Source of the DNA: UBA10677 sp045532295
GTDB lineage: Bacteria; Bacillota; Clostridia; Christensenellales; Pumilibacteraceae
NCBI GenBank assembly: GCA_045532295.1
Contig: JAZSFP010000026.1
Location: 1-64,000 of the forward strand
Length of the DNA stretch: 64,000 nucleotides
Direction: 5' to 3'
Shown: positions 56,424 through 64,000 of the stretch, in pieces
Numbering within the stretch: position 1 is the stretch's first letter
How the letters are laid out: every line of letters starts with the position of its first letter
Made by a program: the position numbers and the translations under genes
Notes under the pieces: model-generated
Database searches by the model: none
The model's input: the letters and a program-made list of their open reading frames with translations, nothing else
Told to the model about the DNA's origin: nothing

Positions 56424-56852
56424 TTAAATACCGAGAGAATATTTTTGGCGTTTAATGAGCGCGCAAAGTCCGTCGTTTAGCGCGGTCATATTAGTCAAAA
56501 CTCCCGTTAAATATTGCCTCTCTTTTGCAATTTGCCCATATCCGAAGGTAGCAAAATCCTTTTCCTTAAAGTAAGTATGCGCGATATAATTGCGGTCGTA
56601 GAGGGCGCGTTTAAGCATAGAAAGTTCTCTCTCACTTACCGAGCGAACGGAACGCAAAGTTTCTATTACTTCGCCCATAGTCATTTTTTGCATATCCTCT
56701 TGCATCCGTTTCGCCTCTTTCTCCACCTCAGCCATACTGCTACGACGATTTGACGATAAAAGTAGATGAAGTCTTACGACGAGCGCAATATTCCACTCGA
56801 CGAACTGAGCCGATTGCATTATTCTGCCTACGAGCATAAATATTTCTTGCAT
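56424..56852 (-). CDS. Small helical protein with a HEPN-like RNYIAH motif
   Basis: 142 residues, nearly all helical. RNYIAH (Arg87-His92) fits the R-x4-H motif of HEPN ribonucleases, and the protein length fits the fold. HEPN domains occur in toxins and RNA-processing enzymes, but the motif also arises by chance. It starts one base after the flavoprotein gene ends, so co-transcription with housekeeping genes argues against a free toxin. No antitoxin is adjacent. Confidence 0.5.
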   Translation of the reverse strand: MQEIFMLVGRIMQSAQFVEWNIALVVRLHLLLSSNRRSSMAEVEKEAKRMQEDMQKMTMGEVIETLRSVRSVSERELSMLKRALYDRNYIAHTYFKEKDFATFGYGQIAKERQYLTGVLTNMTALNDGLCALIKRQKYSLGI

Positions 56853-56853
56853 T

Positions 56854-58374
56854 TTAGATTTCTCCGTTAAATTTTCTATAAAGAGTTTCCGCCACCTTTA
56901 ATCCGTCCGACGCTGAACTCGTTATTCCGCCTGCGTATCCCGCTCCCTCTCCGCAGGGGTAGAGGTTTTTTATGAAAAGCGCGCTCATTTTCTCGTCCCG
57001 CTCAATGCGAACGGGTGAAGAAGTTCTCGTCTCGGGCGCGGTAAGTAAAGCGTCGGCGTGCGCAAAACCTTTAAGTCGTTTGTCCATATCTTTAATGGCA
57101 AGGCGCAAAGTATCGGTAATAAACTTTGGCAAAACTTCGTCCATTTTCACGAACTCCGTTCCCCTTAGATAAGTGGGTTTTACCTCGCCAAAGCCGTTCG
57201 AGGTCTTGTTTTTCAAAAAGTCTTCCACTCTTTGAACGGGCGCTTTATAGCCTTTATTAAACGCTCGTCGCTCAATCTTTCGTTGAAATTCTACGCCGTC
57301 CAAAACGCCTAAGCCGTAGTCAGTGGACTTTACTTGAACGATAAGCGCGGAGTTAGCGTTTTCGCCGTCTCGAGCGTAGTTGCTCATACCGTTAGTAACT
57401 ACGCCACCCTCTTCGCTTGACGACGCCGTAACGAACCCACCGGGGCACATACAAAAGGTAAACGCCGACCGCTCCTCTCCTTTATAGACCAGTTTATAGT
57501 CAGCAGGTGGTAAATCTTTATAAGCCTCGCCGTACTGCGAAAGCCCTATATTCTTTTGAAGATGCTCTATTCTAACGCCCACCGCAAAGTCTTTAGCGCG
57601 CATATTTACGCCCCGTCTATATAGCGTTTCTACGGTATCCCTCGCGCTATGTCCTATTGCTAAAACGAGCGCGGAAACTTCCATTATCTCGCCACTACTT
57701 AGCGTGATTTCTTTAACCTCGCCCTTGTCTATTTTAAGGTCTAAAAGCGCCGTATTAAATAGCACTTTTCCGCCGTTATTTTCTATGTATCGTCGCAAAT
57801 TTTTAATAACGGTACGCAAATTATCGCTACCTATATGCGGTTTTGACAGCCACTCAATCTCTTTTGGCGCGCCAAAACGGACGAAGATTTTTGCAACGGA
57901 CGAAGTGTATTCTCCGTGCGTTTGAGTGTTTAGTTTTCCGTCTGAAAAAGTACCTGCTCCGCCCTCGCCAAACTGAATATTGCTCTCGGGATTTAGCCGT
58001 CCCTCTCTTTCAAACTCTTGGCAAGTTTTAACTCTTTCGTCTATACTTTCGCCTCGCTCGATAACGATAGGCGTAAAGCCCCTTTCGATAAGGCGTAACG
58101 CGCAAAAAAGTCCGCTCGGTCCACTTCCCACTACCACGATAGGCTTTTTAGGGAGTTTATCTTTATTTATTTTTTCAAGCGGTTTTTCTCTTATTTCTTC
58201 CTCGCCGAACTCAATGGTATAGATATAGTGAATATCGTTCTTTTTTCTTGCGTCAAGCGATTTTTTGAGTATACGAAAATAGCGCGGTTCTTTTTTAAGT
58301 CGCGCTTTTGCAAGGTCGAATAAAACTTCCTCGCTTTCGTTTATTCGCAGTTTAATTCCGCTTAATTTTTCCAT
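56854..58374 (-). CDS. FAD-dependent dehydrogenase (COG2509 type)
   Basis: 506 residues: an N-terminal 80-residue domain, then the FAD-binding VVVGSGPSGLFCALRLIERG, NIQFGEGGAGTFSDGKLNT and the C-terminal LYPCGEGAGYAGGITSSASDG. This is the uncharacterised COG2509 flavoprotein family of anaerobes. The substrate is unknown. Its ATG lies inside the end of the next flavoprotein gene. Confidence 0.88.
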   Translation of the reverse strand: MEKLSGIKLRINESEEVLFDLAKARLKKEPRYFRILKKSLDARKKNDIHYIYTIEFGEEEIREKPLEKINKDKLPKKPIVVVGSGPSGLFCALRLIERGFTPIVIERGESIDERVKTCQEFEREGRLNPESNIQFGEGGAGTFSDGKLNTQTHGEYTSSVAKIFVRFGAPKEIEWLSKPHIGSDNLRTVIKNLRRYIENNGGKVLFNTALLDLKIDKGEVKEITLSSGEIMEVSALVLAIGHSARDTVETLYRRGVNMRAKDFAVGVRIEHLQKNIGLSQYGEAYKDLPPADYKLVYKGEERSAFTFCMCPGGFVTASSSEEGGVVTNGMSNYARDGENANSALIVQVKSTDYGLGVLDGVEFQRKIERRAFNKGYKAPVQRVEDFLKNKTSNGFGEVKPTYLRGTEFVKMDEVLPKFITDTLRLAIKDMDKRLKGFAHADALLTAPETRTSSPVRIERDEKMSALFIKNLYPCGEGAGYAGGITSSASDGLKVAETLYRKFNGEI

Positions 58375-59512
58375 TTATTCTCGTTGCGACGGTCATTGCG
58401 CTACTGAACGCCCACTGAAGATTATATCCTCCGCACTCTCCGTCAACGTCTAAAATTTCGCCCGTAAAATACAAGCCTCTATGCTTTTTGCTTTCCATAT
58501 TCTCCGTTACGTCGTGAAGATGCACTCCGCCTTTCGTAACTTGCGCGTAGTCAAAACCAAGGCTACCCGATACGAACAGCGTAAACTTTTTAACGCAGTC
58601 CGCTAAAAGCGTTGGCTCTTCACTTCCCACGCGCTTAATTACCGCTCTACCCACTTGGTTGTTGAGTATGCCCGAAAGAAGTTCGCCCTTAGGATAAACG
58701 CCACGCTCTTTCTTTTTTTGGAGAATTTCGATAAGTTCGCTCTTCTCAATCGAGGGAAGAAGGTCAATTTCTATTTCGCCCTCTCGACCGAACGCTGACA
58801 GTCTAAACACGAGGTCGCCCGATATTCCGTAATCGGTAAAGATTATATCGCCCTCGCCCTCTTTTTTGCAAAATTTAGCCTTCGCTTGTACTCTTATGCC
58901 TTTGAGCATTTTCGTATAAGTCGTGTCCGTTTTAAGTTGAACGAGGGAAGGATAAGTGTCCGTAACCGTTATGCCAAGAGGCTTAACGAGTTCGTAGCCG
59001 TTACCGTCAGTACCGAAGTTTTTAGCGGATTTTCCACCCGTTGCAACGATGACGAACGGCGCGAAAAATTCTCCGTTGTCGCTGGAAATCTTATACCCGT
59101 CTTTGACTTTTTCGATTTTTTGAACGGTCGTAGAAGTTTTAACGACTACGCCTAATCTTGCAACTTCGTATCTGAGCGCGTCCGTTATTGCGCTCGCTTG
59201 ACGGGACGAAGGGTATATTCTACCACGCTCGTCGGTCGTGAACATTACGCCTAAAGACTTAAAATAATCGAGCGTTTTTTGGGGCGGATTGTCCTTTAAT
59301 ATTTTAGCGATTTTATATTTTCGGTGATTAGAAAAATAGTTGTCCACCGAGAGATTAGCGTTAGAGAGGTTTCCCTGTCCGTTTCCCGTTGCCGACAACT
59401 TTCTTCCCACCCTTTCTCCTCGCTCAAGAAGTAGGGTTTTTGCGCGGAGAAGAGTCGCCGACATAAGCCCCGACGCGCCTCCGCCTATAATTATTACTTC
59501 GAATTTTTCCAT
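58352..59512 (-). CDS. HI0933/YhiN-family flavoprotein
   Basis: 386 residues: IIIGGGASGLMSATLLRAK, RVGRKLSATGNGQGNLSN, VVATGGKSAKNFGTDGNGY and FTGEILDVDGECGGYNLQWA. The family includes BaiN (bile-acid reduction in Clostridium scindens) and putative aminoacetone oxidases; which reaction this one performs is unknown. It begins at the stop of the proline-rich membrane protein gene. Confidence 0.9.
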   Translation of the reverse strand: MEKFEVIIIGGGASGLMSATLLRAKTLLLERGERVGRKLSATGNGQGNLSNANLSVDNYFSNHRKYKIAKILKDNPPQKTLDYFKSLGVMFTTDERGRIYPSSRQASAITDALRYEVARLGVVVKTSTTVQKIEKVKDGYKISSDNGEFFAPFVIVATGGKSAKNFGTDGNGYELVKPLGITVTDTYPSLVQLKTDTTYTKMLKGIRVQAKAKFCKKEGEGDIIFTDYGISGDLVFRLSAFGREGEIEIDLLPSIEKSELIEILQKKKERGVYPKGELLSGILNNQVGRAVIKRVGSEEPTLLADCVKKFTLFVSGSLGFDYAQVTKGGVHLHDVTENMESKKHRGLYFTGEILDVDGECGGYNLQWAFSSAMTVATRINGKIKRN

Positions 59513-60285
59513 TATTTATCCTTTCTTTCGGTGTACAAATAGTTAAGTCCGCTTTCCGTCTTACGATAAAATTCCACGCGGTCGGAGTAGTCGTAAATCA
59601 AAATGTTCGGGTCTTTTCTCGTTCTGTAAATACGCGGAGTTTCCTCTCTCTTAACCTCAAACGAAGGACGGCGCGCAAAGTCTGCTCGCTCACTTCTCTC
59701 TCTCGTGGGCATACGGAAATTACGGTCAAAACTGCTCCTCTCTTGAAGATCGCTTGCCGTTCTTTGAGGGGAAACGGGCGCTTGATAGGGTTGAGCGGGT
59801 TGAGGGGGAGCAGGCTGAGAGGGTGGCGTTTGTTGAGCCTCTTGGGGCGCGCTCTCTTGAGGGGGAGCGTAATAGGGAGGCTGATAGTACTGGTACGGCG
59901 GAGGATAAGGCGCAAACGCAGGCGCTTGGTAAGGATAGGGGGCTTGAGGCTGAACTACGGGCTGAGGGGGTTGCTCCTCGCTCTTAGCCTCTTCGCTATC
60001 CGTTTTCTTTACTTGCTGTTGGTTAGCGCGGTTATTCTCAGCGGGTTTTTTCTTGGTAATCTTTTTAACGGCGAACACGATTGCTAAGATTACGCCGATA
60101 AGTGCGGTTGCAATCAGTCCGAACCAAAACAGTCCGCTAACGAGGGCAAATTCCGTTCCCGTAATACCGAGCACGATAAAAAACAGTATGGTGAAAAGGG
60201 CAGGCATCCACATACCTACTTTGAATAATAGAAAACCTATTATTTTGAATATGCCCGTAAATATAAACACCAAAAAGTCGCCCAT
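59512..60285 (-). CDS. Proline/glutamine-rich membrane protein
   Basis: 257 residues: two hydrophobic segments (about 5-25 and 30-68), a charged linker, a Pro/Gln/Tyr-rich disordered region (about 95-180, for example PYPPPYQYYQPPYYAPP), and a basic Arg-rich C-terminus ending with a short beta-like stretch (PNILIYDYSDRVEFYRK). GAGG upstream. No family is recognised; it looks like an envelope scaffold with a cytosolic tail. Confidence 0.65.
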   Translation of the reverse strand: MGDFLVFIFTGIFKIIGFLLFKVGMWMPALFTILFFIVLGITGTEFALVSGLFWFGLIATALIGVILAIVFAVKKITKKKPAENNRANQQQVKKTDSEEAKSEEQPPQPVVQPQAPYPYQAPAFAPYPPPYQYYQPPYYAPPQESAPQEAQQTPPSQPAPPQPAQPYQAPVSPQRTASDLQERSSFDRNFRMPTRERSERADFARRPSFEVKREETPRIYRTRKDPNILIYDYSDRVEFYRKTESGLNYLYTERKDK

Positions 60286-60305
60286 TTTTACCTCTTTCGT
60301 AAAAT

Positions 60306-61568
60306 TTATTTAATGATATCCGTTCCCATATAGGGGATTAAAACCTCGGGAATAGTAACGGTGCCGTCTTCGTTTTGGAAGTTTTCCAAAATTGCGGCGG
60401 TAGTTCTGCCCACTGCAAGACCACTACCGTTAAGGGTATGCACGAGACCGCTCTTGCCGTCTTTAGTGCGGTACTTAATGTTCATTCTGCGCGCTTGATA
60501 GTCAACGAAGTTCGAGCAGGACGAAATTTCCACGTAACGATTATACGAGGGCATCCAAACTTCGATATCGTAAGTCTTAGCCGACGAAAAACCAAGGTCG
60601 CCGGTAGAAAGGCATACTACTCTATACGGAATACCAAGTTTCTTTAAGATAAGTTCCGCCTCGGCGGTAAGGCTTTCAAGTTCGTCCCAACTGTTTTCGG
60701 GCATAGTGAACTTAACGAGTTCGACCTTGTTAAACTGGTGCTGACGGATAAGACCGCGAGTGTCTCTTCCCGCGCTACCAGCCTCGCCTCTAAAGCAAGC
60801 GGTGTACGCGCAGTACCAAATGGGGAGTTTGTCCGCGTCAACCACGTCGCCACGGAGCATATTCGTAACGGGCACTTCCGCGGTGGGAACTAAGAAGTAG
60901 TCGGTGTTCTTAACCGCGTAAGCGTCCTCTTCAAACTTGGGAAGTTGTCCCGTTCCCGTCATACTGTCACGGTTTACCATAAAGGGTGGGAAAACCTCAG
61001 TGTAGCCGTTCTCGGTGTGGGTGTCGAGCATAAAGTTATAAACTGCGCGCTCAAGTCTTGCGCCAAGACCTTTATACACGGTAAAGCGAGCGCCCGTAAT
61101 CTTGCCTGCGGTTACGGGGTCGAGAATTCCCAACTTGTCGCCGATTTCCCAGTGAGGCTTAGGCTCGAAAGCAAAAGTAGTAGGTTCAAGATATTTGCGA
61201 AGTTCCACGTTCTCGCTGTCGTCCTTGCCAACGGGTACGGACGCATCGGGAATATTAGGAATAGACAAAAGCGCCATACGAAGTTCTTCTTCAACGGGTC
61301 CAAGCATAGCGTCGAGTTCTTTAATTCTATCGCCCGTCTCTTTGGTTTTTGCGATAGCCTCGTCAGCGTTTTGCTTGTTCTTCTTTAAGATAGCAATCTG
61401 CGCGGACGCTCTGTTGCGCTCTGCTTTGAGCGCCTCTACTTCCTTGAGTATTTCACGACGCTTTTTATCAAGTTCAATAACGGCGTCTACATTGTATTCT
61501 CCGCTACGGTTAGCAAGCGCATCCTTTACTGCTTGCGCGTTCTCTACTACGAATTTTAAGTCTAACAT
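60306..61568 (-). CDS. serS: Seryl-tRNA synthetase
   Basis: 420 residues from the ATG at 61568; the longer frame runs into the promoter. N-terminal coiled-coil arm (30-105), class II motif 2 FRGEAGSAGRDTRGLIRQHQ and motif 3 GSGLAVGRTTAAILENFQ. It charges tRNA-Ser (and the selenocysteine tRNA). The 5' UTR is about 30 nt, with no room for a T-box. Confidence 0.97.
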   Translation of the reverse strand: MLDLKFVVENAQAVKDALANRSGEYNVDAVIELDKKRREILKEVEALKAERNRASAQIAILKKNKQNADEAIAKTKETGDRIKELDAMLGPVEEELRMALLSIPNIPDASVPVGKDDSENVELRKYLEPTTFAFEPKPHWEIGDKLGILDPVTAGKITGARFTVYKGLGARLERAVYNFMLDTHTENGYTEVFPPFMVNRDSMTGTGQLPKFEEDAYAVKNTDYFLVPTAEVPVTNMLRGDVVDADKLPIWYCAYTACFRGEAGSAGRDTRGLIRQHQFNKVELVKFTMPENSWDELESLTAEAELILKKLGIPYRVVCLSTGDLGFSSAKTYDIEVWMPSYNRYVEISSCSNFVDYQARRMNIKYRTKDGKSGLVHTLNGSGLAVGRTTAAILENFQNEDGTVTIPEVLIPYMGTDIIK

Positions 61569-61605
61569 GTCTAAAAACCTCTTATAGTAATTAAGTATAT
61601 AGTTA

Positions 61606-61634
61606 ATTATATACCGAAATCGTAAAAAAAGCAA
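61606..61634 (-). promoter_or_regulatory. Promoter of serS
   Basis: Minus-strand TTGCTT (61634-61629), 17-nt spacer, TATAAT (61611-61606). Confidence 0.7.
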
Positions 61635-61673
61635 CGCTTTAAGTATAAAATTATCAAATTTTTGCCCTCTTTT

Positions 61674-63050
61674 TTAAACGGCGGATTGCTTTTTGGGGCT
61701 CGTTTCCTCTCTTTTTACCTTGCCTATCGCTCTAAAGAGCGCAATCGCGTCTAAAATAGCGGTCAAAAAGTAACACGCTACCGCGCCTACCGACGCTCCG
61801 TAAATACCCAAACTCTTCATTAAAAGCACGCTTAAAGCGGACTTTACTATTCCCCCAACGGCAAGATTGATTGCAGGGATATGCGCTTTGTTAAAGCCTT
61901 GAAGAGCAGTAGAGGACACGGAAATAATCGAGAGGGGAAAGACGGATAGACCGCTAATTTTGAGAAGTTTAATAGCCTCGACGCTCTTTTCACCGAGCGA
62001 GCGATATAAAACGCGAATAGGGAAAGAGGCAAAGAAGAAAAAGAACAGCGAACAGCATATTCCCAAAAACGCGGATACGAGCATAGTTTTAAGTATTACG
62101 CTTCCGCTCTTTCTTCCCTCTTTTACTACAACGGGTAGAAGGGGCGTTGAGAGAGCGGAAAGAGTAACGACGGGAAGATTTACGAGCGTATTGACCGCGC
62201 CCGTATATACTCCGTAACTTTTCGTAGCCTCTTCAATCCCCACGGTAGACGACAGAAGGTTTACGATCGTTACCGAATCAAACACCGCAATAAGCGGAAG
62301 AGTAAGAGAGCCTAAAGTTACGGGAACGGCAGTTTTAAGAAGTTCGCTAATAATTTGCCAGTTTTCGTTTCGTTTAACTTTGCAAAACGCCGTAATTTCT
62401 TGGGAAAATTCGCAAAATCGAAGGGTACGCACCCCTCCGTTTTTGTTTTTCTTTAAGTAAAGAGTGAGTAACGCTATCATAGAAACGAGTTCGGATAAAC
62501 TCACTCCAAGCACCGCGCCAAACGCTCCCCACTCTTCGCCAAAGGATATAAACGCTCTACTTAAAAATAGCCCCAGCGCAAGTTTAACCGCTTGCTCGAT
62601 AAGTTGAGAAAGGGCGGACGGGAGCATATTTTCTTTGCCTTGATAGTAGCCTCGAAGGACGGACACTACGGATACGAAAGTTATGGACGGAGCAATGGCG
62701 ATATAGCCCACTTGCGCCCTCGCGTTGCCTTGAAAAACTGCTATGCTGTGGGAAAAAAGGAGCATAAATAACGATAACGCTCCACCCACTACGGCAAAAA
62801 ATCTTAAAGCAACGCTCACTACTTCGCTACTCTCTTCACGGCTCGCAACAGCCTTTGCTACCGCTACGCTCACGCCTCCGCTCGATACCGTTAAAAGCAA
62901 GGTGTAAAGCGGAAATACCGTTTGATATAAGCCTATTCCCTCGCTCCCCAAAATCGCCGTAAGCGGTATTCGGTAGAACGCGCCCAAAATTTTACCCAAA
63001 ATAAGACATACGCCAAGTATGCCTATTCCCTTAAAGAATTTGTTTTTCAT
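61674..63050 (-). CDS. SpoVB/MurJ-type MOP-superfamily flippase
   Basis: 458 residues with twelve to fourteen hydrophobic segments. FKGIGILGVCLILGKILGAFYRIPLTAILGSEGIGLYQ and RGYYQGKENMLPSALSQLIEQAVKLALGL match the SpoVB branch of the polysaccharide/lipid II flippases, which in sporulating bacteria serves cortex peptidoglycan. Distinction from a general lipid II flippase cannot be made from one gene; the presence of yabP/yabQ supports a sporulation role. Confidence 0.82.
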   Translation of the reverse strand: MKNKFFKGIGILGVCLILGKILGAFYRIPLTAILGSEGIGLYQTVFPLYTLLLTVSSGGVSVAVAKAVASREESSEVVSVALRFFAVVGGALSLFMLLFSHSIAVFQGNARAQVGYIAIAPSITFVSVVSVLRGYYQGKENMLPSALSQLIEQAVKLALGLFLSRAFISFGEEWGAFGAVLGVSLSELVSMIALLTLYLKKNKNGGVRTLRFCEFSQEITAFCKVKRNENWQIISELLKTAVPVTLGSLTLPLIAVFDSVTIVNLLSSTVGIEEATKSYGVYTGAVNTLVNLPVVTLSALSTPLLPVVVKEGRKSGSVILKTMLVSAFLGICCSLFFFFFASFPIRVLYRSLGEKSVEAIKLLKISGLSVFPLSIISVSSTALQGFNKAHIPAINLAVGGIVKSALSVLLMKSLGIYGASVGAVACYFLTAILDAIALFRAIGKVKREETSPKKQSAV

Positions 63051-63107
63051 ACCAGTAGTATGCGCAAAAGTTTAATATAAAACAAAACACACCTACTACG
63101 GCGTGTT

Positions 63108-63311
63108 TTAATAATCGGTTAATCCCAAAAGATAGTCAGCAGAGACTTCCAAAAATTCACAAAGAAGAATTAAGGTTTCTATAGACGGCATCGTTTTGCC
63201 GGTCTTATAGTCGTTTACGCATTGCTTTGTTACTTTTATAGCCCTTGCTATTTCTGTTTGCGTTTTACCTGACATTATTAATATTTCATTAAATCTTTCA
63301 GTGAACTTCAT
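63108..63311 (-). CDS. XRE-family repressor, probably from a leaderless mRNA
   Basis: 67 residues from the ATG at 63311: a compact HTH_3 (RFNEILIMSGKTQTEIARAI, VTKQCVNDYKTG) ending SADYLLGLTDY, with no effector domain. An upstream ATG at 63329 is rejected because a TATAAT (63323-63318) lies inside its first codons; with that -10 the message would start at about the ATG at 63311. It is divergent from the 63395 gene; operator-like GTCAGTT words lie between them. Confidence 0.75.
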   Translation of the reverse strand: MKFTERFNEILIMSGKTQTEIARAIKVTKQCVNDYKTGKTMPSIETLILLCEFLEVSADYLLGLTDY

Positions 63312-63331
63312 ATTATCATTATATACCATTT

Positions 63332-63367
63332 AGTCAGTTTTTGCTTGACAGTCAGTTATTAACTGAC
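63332..63367. promoter_or_regulatory. Operator region: 17-bp palindrome and extra half-site
   Basis: GTCAGTTATTAACTGAC (63351-63367) is a palindrome with perfect 8-bp arms. A further GTCAGTT half-site is at 63333-63339. They lie between the divergent XRE gene and its neighbour, the natural binding site for the XRE repressor. Confidence 0.75.
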
Positions 63368-63373
63368 TATAAT
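63345..63373 (+). promoter_or_regulatory. Promoter whose spacer is the operator
   Basis: TTGACA (63345-63350), 17-nt spacer exactly equal to the palindrome 63351-63367, TATAAT (63368-63373). Repressor binding would fully block RNA polymerase. Confidence 0.85.
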
Positions 63374-63394
63374 AATATATGGAGGTAAATAAAT

Positions 63395-63910
63395 ATGAAG
63401 AAAAGTACTTTATTTTGGATATTATCATTTCTTTTGGGTGCAGGCGGAGCGTCTGCGGTAACAATTCCTATTGCGGTGAATTATTCAATTCAAGCGACAG
63501 ATTTGCAAGAACAGATAAATAATTTACAGGAGGAGATAAATAATTTACAGGAGGAAAAGAAATTGACTTTACAAGAAAGACAACAATTAGAAATAGTGTC
63601 CTTTATGGAGTCGAGCGTGTTTAAAAAGGTTAAAGAGGTATATTCCCGTATTCATACGAAGGAAGAGGCGTCCGCTTTATTGCAGGAAGTGAGAGATTTC
63701 TTCAAAGAAGCGGTACCGACCATAGATGCAAGTTCCACGATGGGCTTTGATGCAGAACCTTTATGGTATGATTTTACGCTCAAGGTTTCTACTCGTTTGG
63801 AAACGGTTGATTTAATCTCTATTAGAACAGAGTTTGAGAACGGTTCTGTTAAAGAGTTTCGCATATCGGCTAAGAGCGTGGAAGAACTGAAGGACTGGTG
63901 GGGATTATGA
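63395..63910 (+). CDS. Membrane-anchored coiled-coil protein under XRE control
   Basis: 171 residues: an N-terminal signal-anchor (about 5-30, LFWILSFLLGAGGASAVTIP), a heptad-repeat coiled coil (35-62) containing the duplicated LQEEINN unit, and a C-terminal alpha/beta domain of about 100 residues predicted outside the cell. GGAGG precedes the ATG. No family is recognised. The operator-bearing promoter and adjacent repressor make a two-gene regulatory module. Confidence 0.7.
   Translation: MKKSTLFWILSFLLGAGGASAVTIPIAVNYSIQATDLQEQINNLQEEINNLQEEKKLTLQERQQLEIVSFMESSVFKKVKEVYSRIHTKEEASALLQEVRDFFKEAVPTIDASSTMGFDAEPLWYDFTLKVSTRLETVDLISIRTEFENGSVKEFRISAKSVEELKDWWGL
63514..63555 (+). repeat. 21-bp in-frame tandem duplication in the coiled coil
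   Basis: GATAAATAATTTACAGGAGG plus A occurs twice in a row (63514-63534, 63535-63555), giving seven residues or one heptad per copy. Copy-number change would lengthen the coiled coil without shifting frame. Confidence 0.8.
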
Positions 63911-63962
63911 TTGTTATCTCATTATTAATATTTGATTTATAAATATTAGGTTTATAAAACGA

Positions 63963-63996
63963 AAAGGACTGCCAAAACTGACAGTCCTTTATTTTT
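63963..63996 (+). terminator. Terminator of the coiled-coil gene
   Basis: AAAGGACTG (63963-63971) pairs with CAGTCCTTT (63982-63990), followed by ATTTTT. Confidence 0.85.
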
Positions 63997-64000
63997 ATTC

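Noticed and set aside
61569..61634. T-box leader before serS
   Set aside because: Only about 30 nt separate the promoter and the start codon; no room for a T-box.

Overview
The window reads as a chromosomal segment of an anaerobic, spore-forming-lineage Bacillota (class Clostridia), probably an uncultured gut-type bacterium of Christensenellales-like character. The lineage guess is inference. The observations behind it are oxygen-sensitive glycyl-radical enzymes (PflB/PflA, NrdD/NrdG), sporulation-family genes (yabP, yabQ, a SpoVB-like flippase, a Spo0A-type DNA-binding domain), AGGAGG ribosome binding sites nearly everywhere, and sigma-A promoters of the TTGACA-17-TATAAT type in front of most operons. 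No rRNA, tRNA or CRISPR array was seen.

Layout. 1-6.7 kb is the right end of an integrated mobile element that continues beyond the left edge: an Ig-like lipoprotein, a string of small unknown proteins, a HTH protein, a zinc ribbon, a LexA-type self-cleaving repressor with its own operator, and a large serine recombinase. The element apparently ends against a BspA-like leucine-rich-repeat gene that stops in mid-repeat. 7-13 kb: gdhA, a 27-residue lysine-rich protein, a GH78 rhamnosidase-like enzyme and tex. 13.3-17.6 kb: yabP-yabQ, then a ZTP (pfl-type) riboswitch with an overlapping terminator in front of pflA-pflB and a HAD phosphatase. 17.6-23.4 kb, minus strand: a DtxR-like repressor, a stand-alone Spo0A C-terminal-domain protein, an SPFH-like/zinc-ribbon membrane operon driven by a promoter containing a G10 tract, and gpsA. 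23.5-28.7 kb: YgjV-like protein, HPr-like protein, rlmD with a duplicated 3' end, an AT-rich two-gene islet, an XRE membrane regulator and a DUF1292 protein.

28.8-32.1 kb is an amino-sugar operon (ROK kinase-like, nagB, nagA). 32.2-37.5 kb: DMT transporter, CofE-like ligase, and an AT-rich MBOAT/AlgX-like pair for O-acetylation of an exported polymer. 37.5-49.8 kb is a long co-directional minus-strand block: dnaX, a repeat-filled gap, ybaB, recR, a MATE exporter, a 1281-residue TIR-STAND-repeat protein, nrdG, nrdD (with a C-terminal glutaredoxin-like fusion and two NrdR-box-like sites in its promoter) and trxB. 50-55 kb: a double-XRE protein, a lipid acyltransferase-like protein, a GT2-GtrA fusion, a GntR/ABC (YtrA-type) operon with a palindromic operator, and DegV. 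55-64 kb: a CFI-box protein, a small HEPN-like protein, two flavoproteins, a proline-rich membrane protein, serS, a SpoVB-like flippase, and a divergent XRE repressor/anchored coiled-coil pair whose operator exactly fills a promoter spacer.

The most unusual features are regulatory and architectural: the probably phase-variable G10 promoter at 21.45 kb, the TIR-STAND gene embedded in a housekeeping block, the Spo0A-like domain with a 0A box in its own promoter, the integration scars at 6.7 kb and in rlmD, and the operator-in-spacer switch at 63.35 kb.
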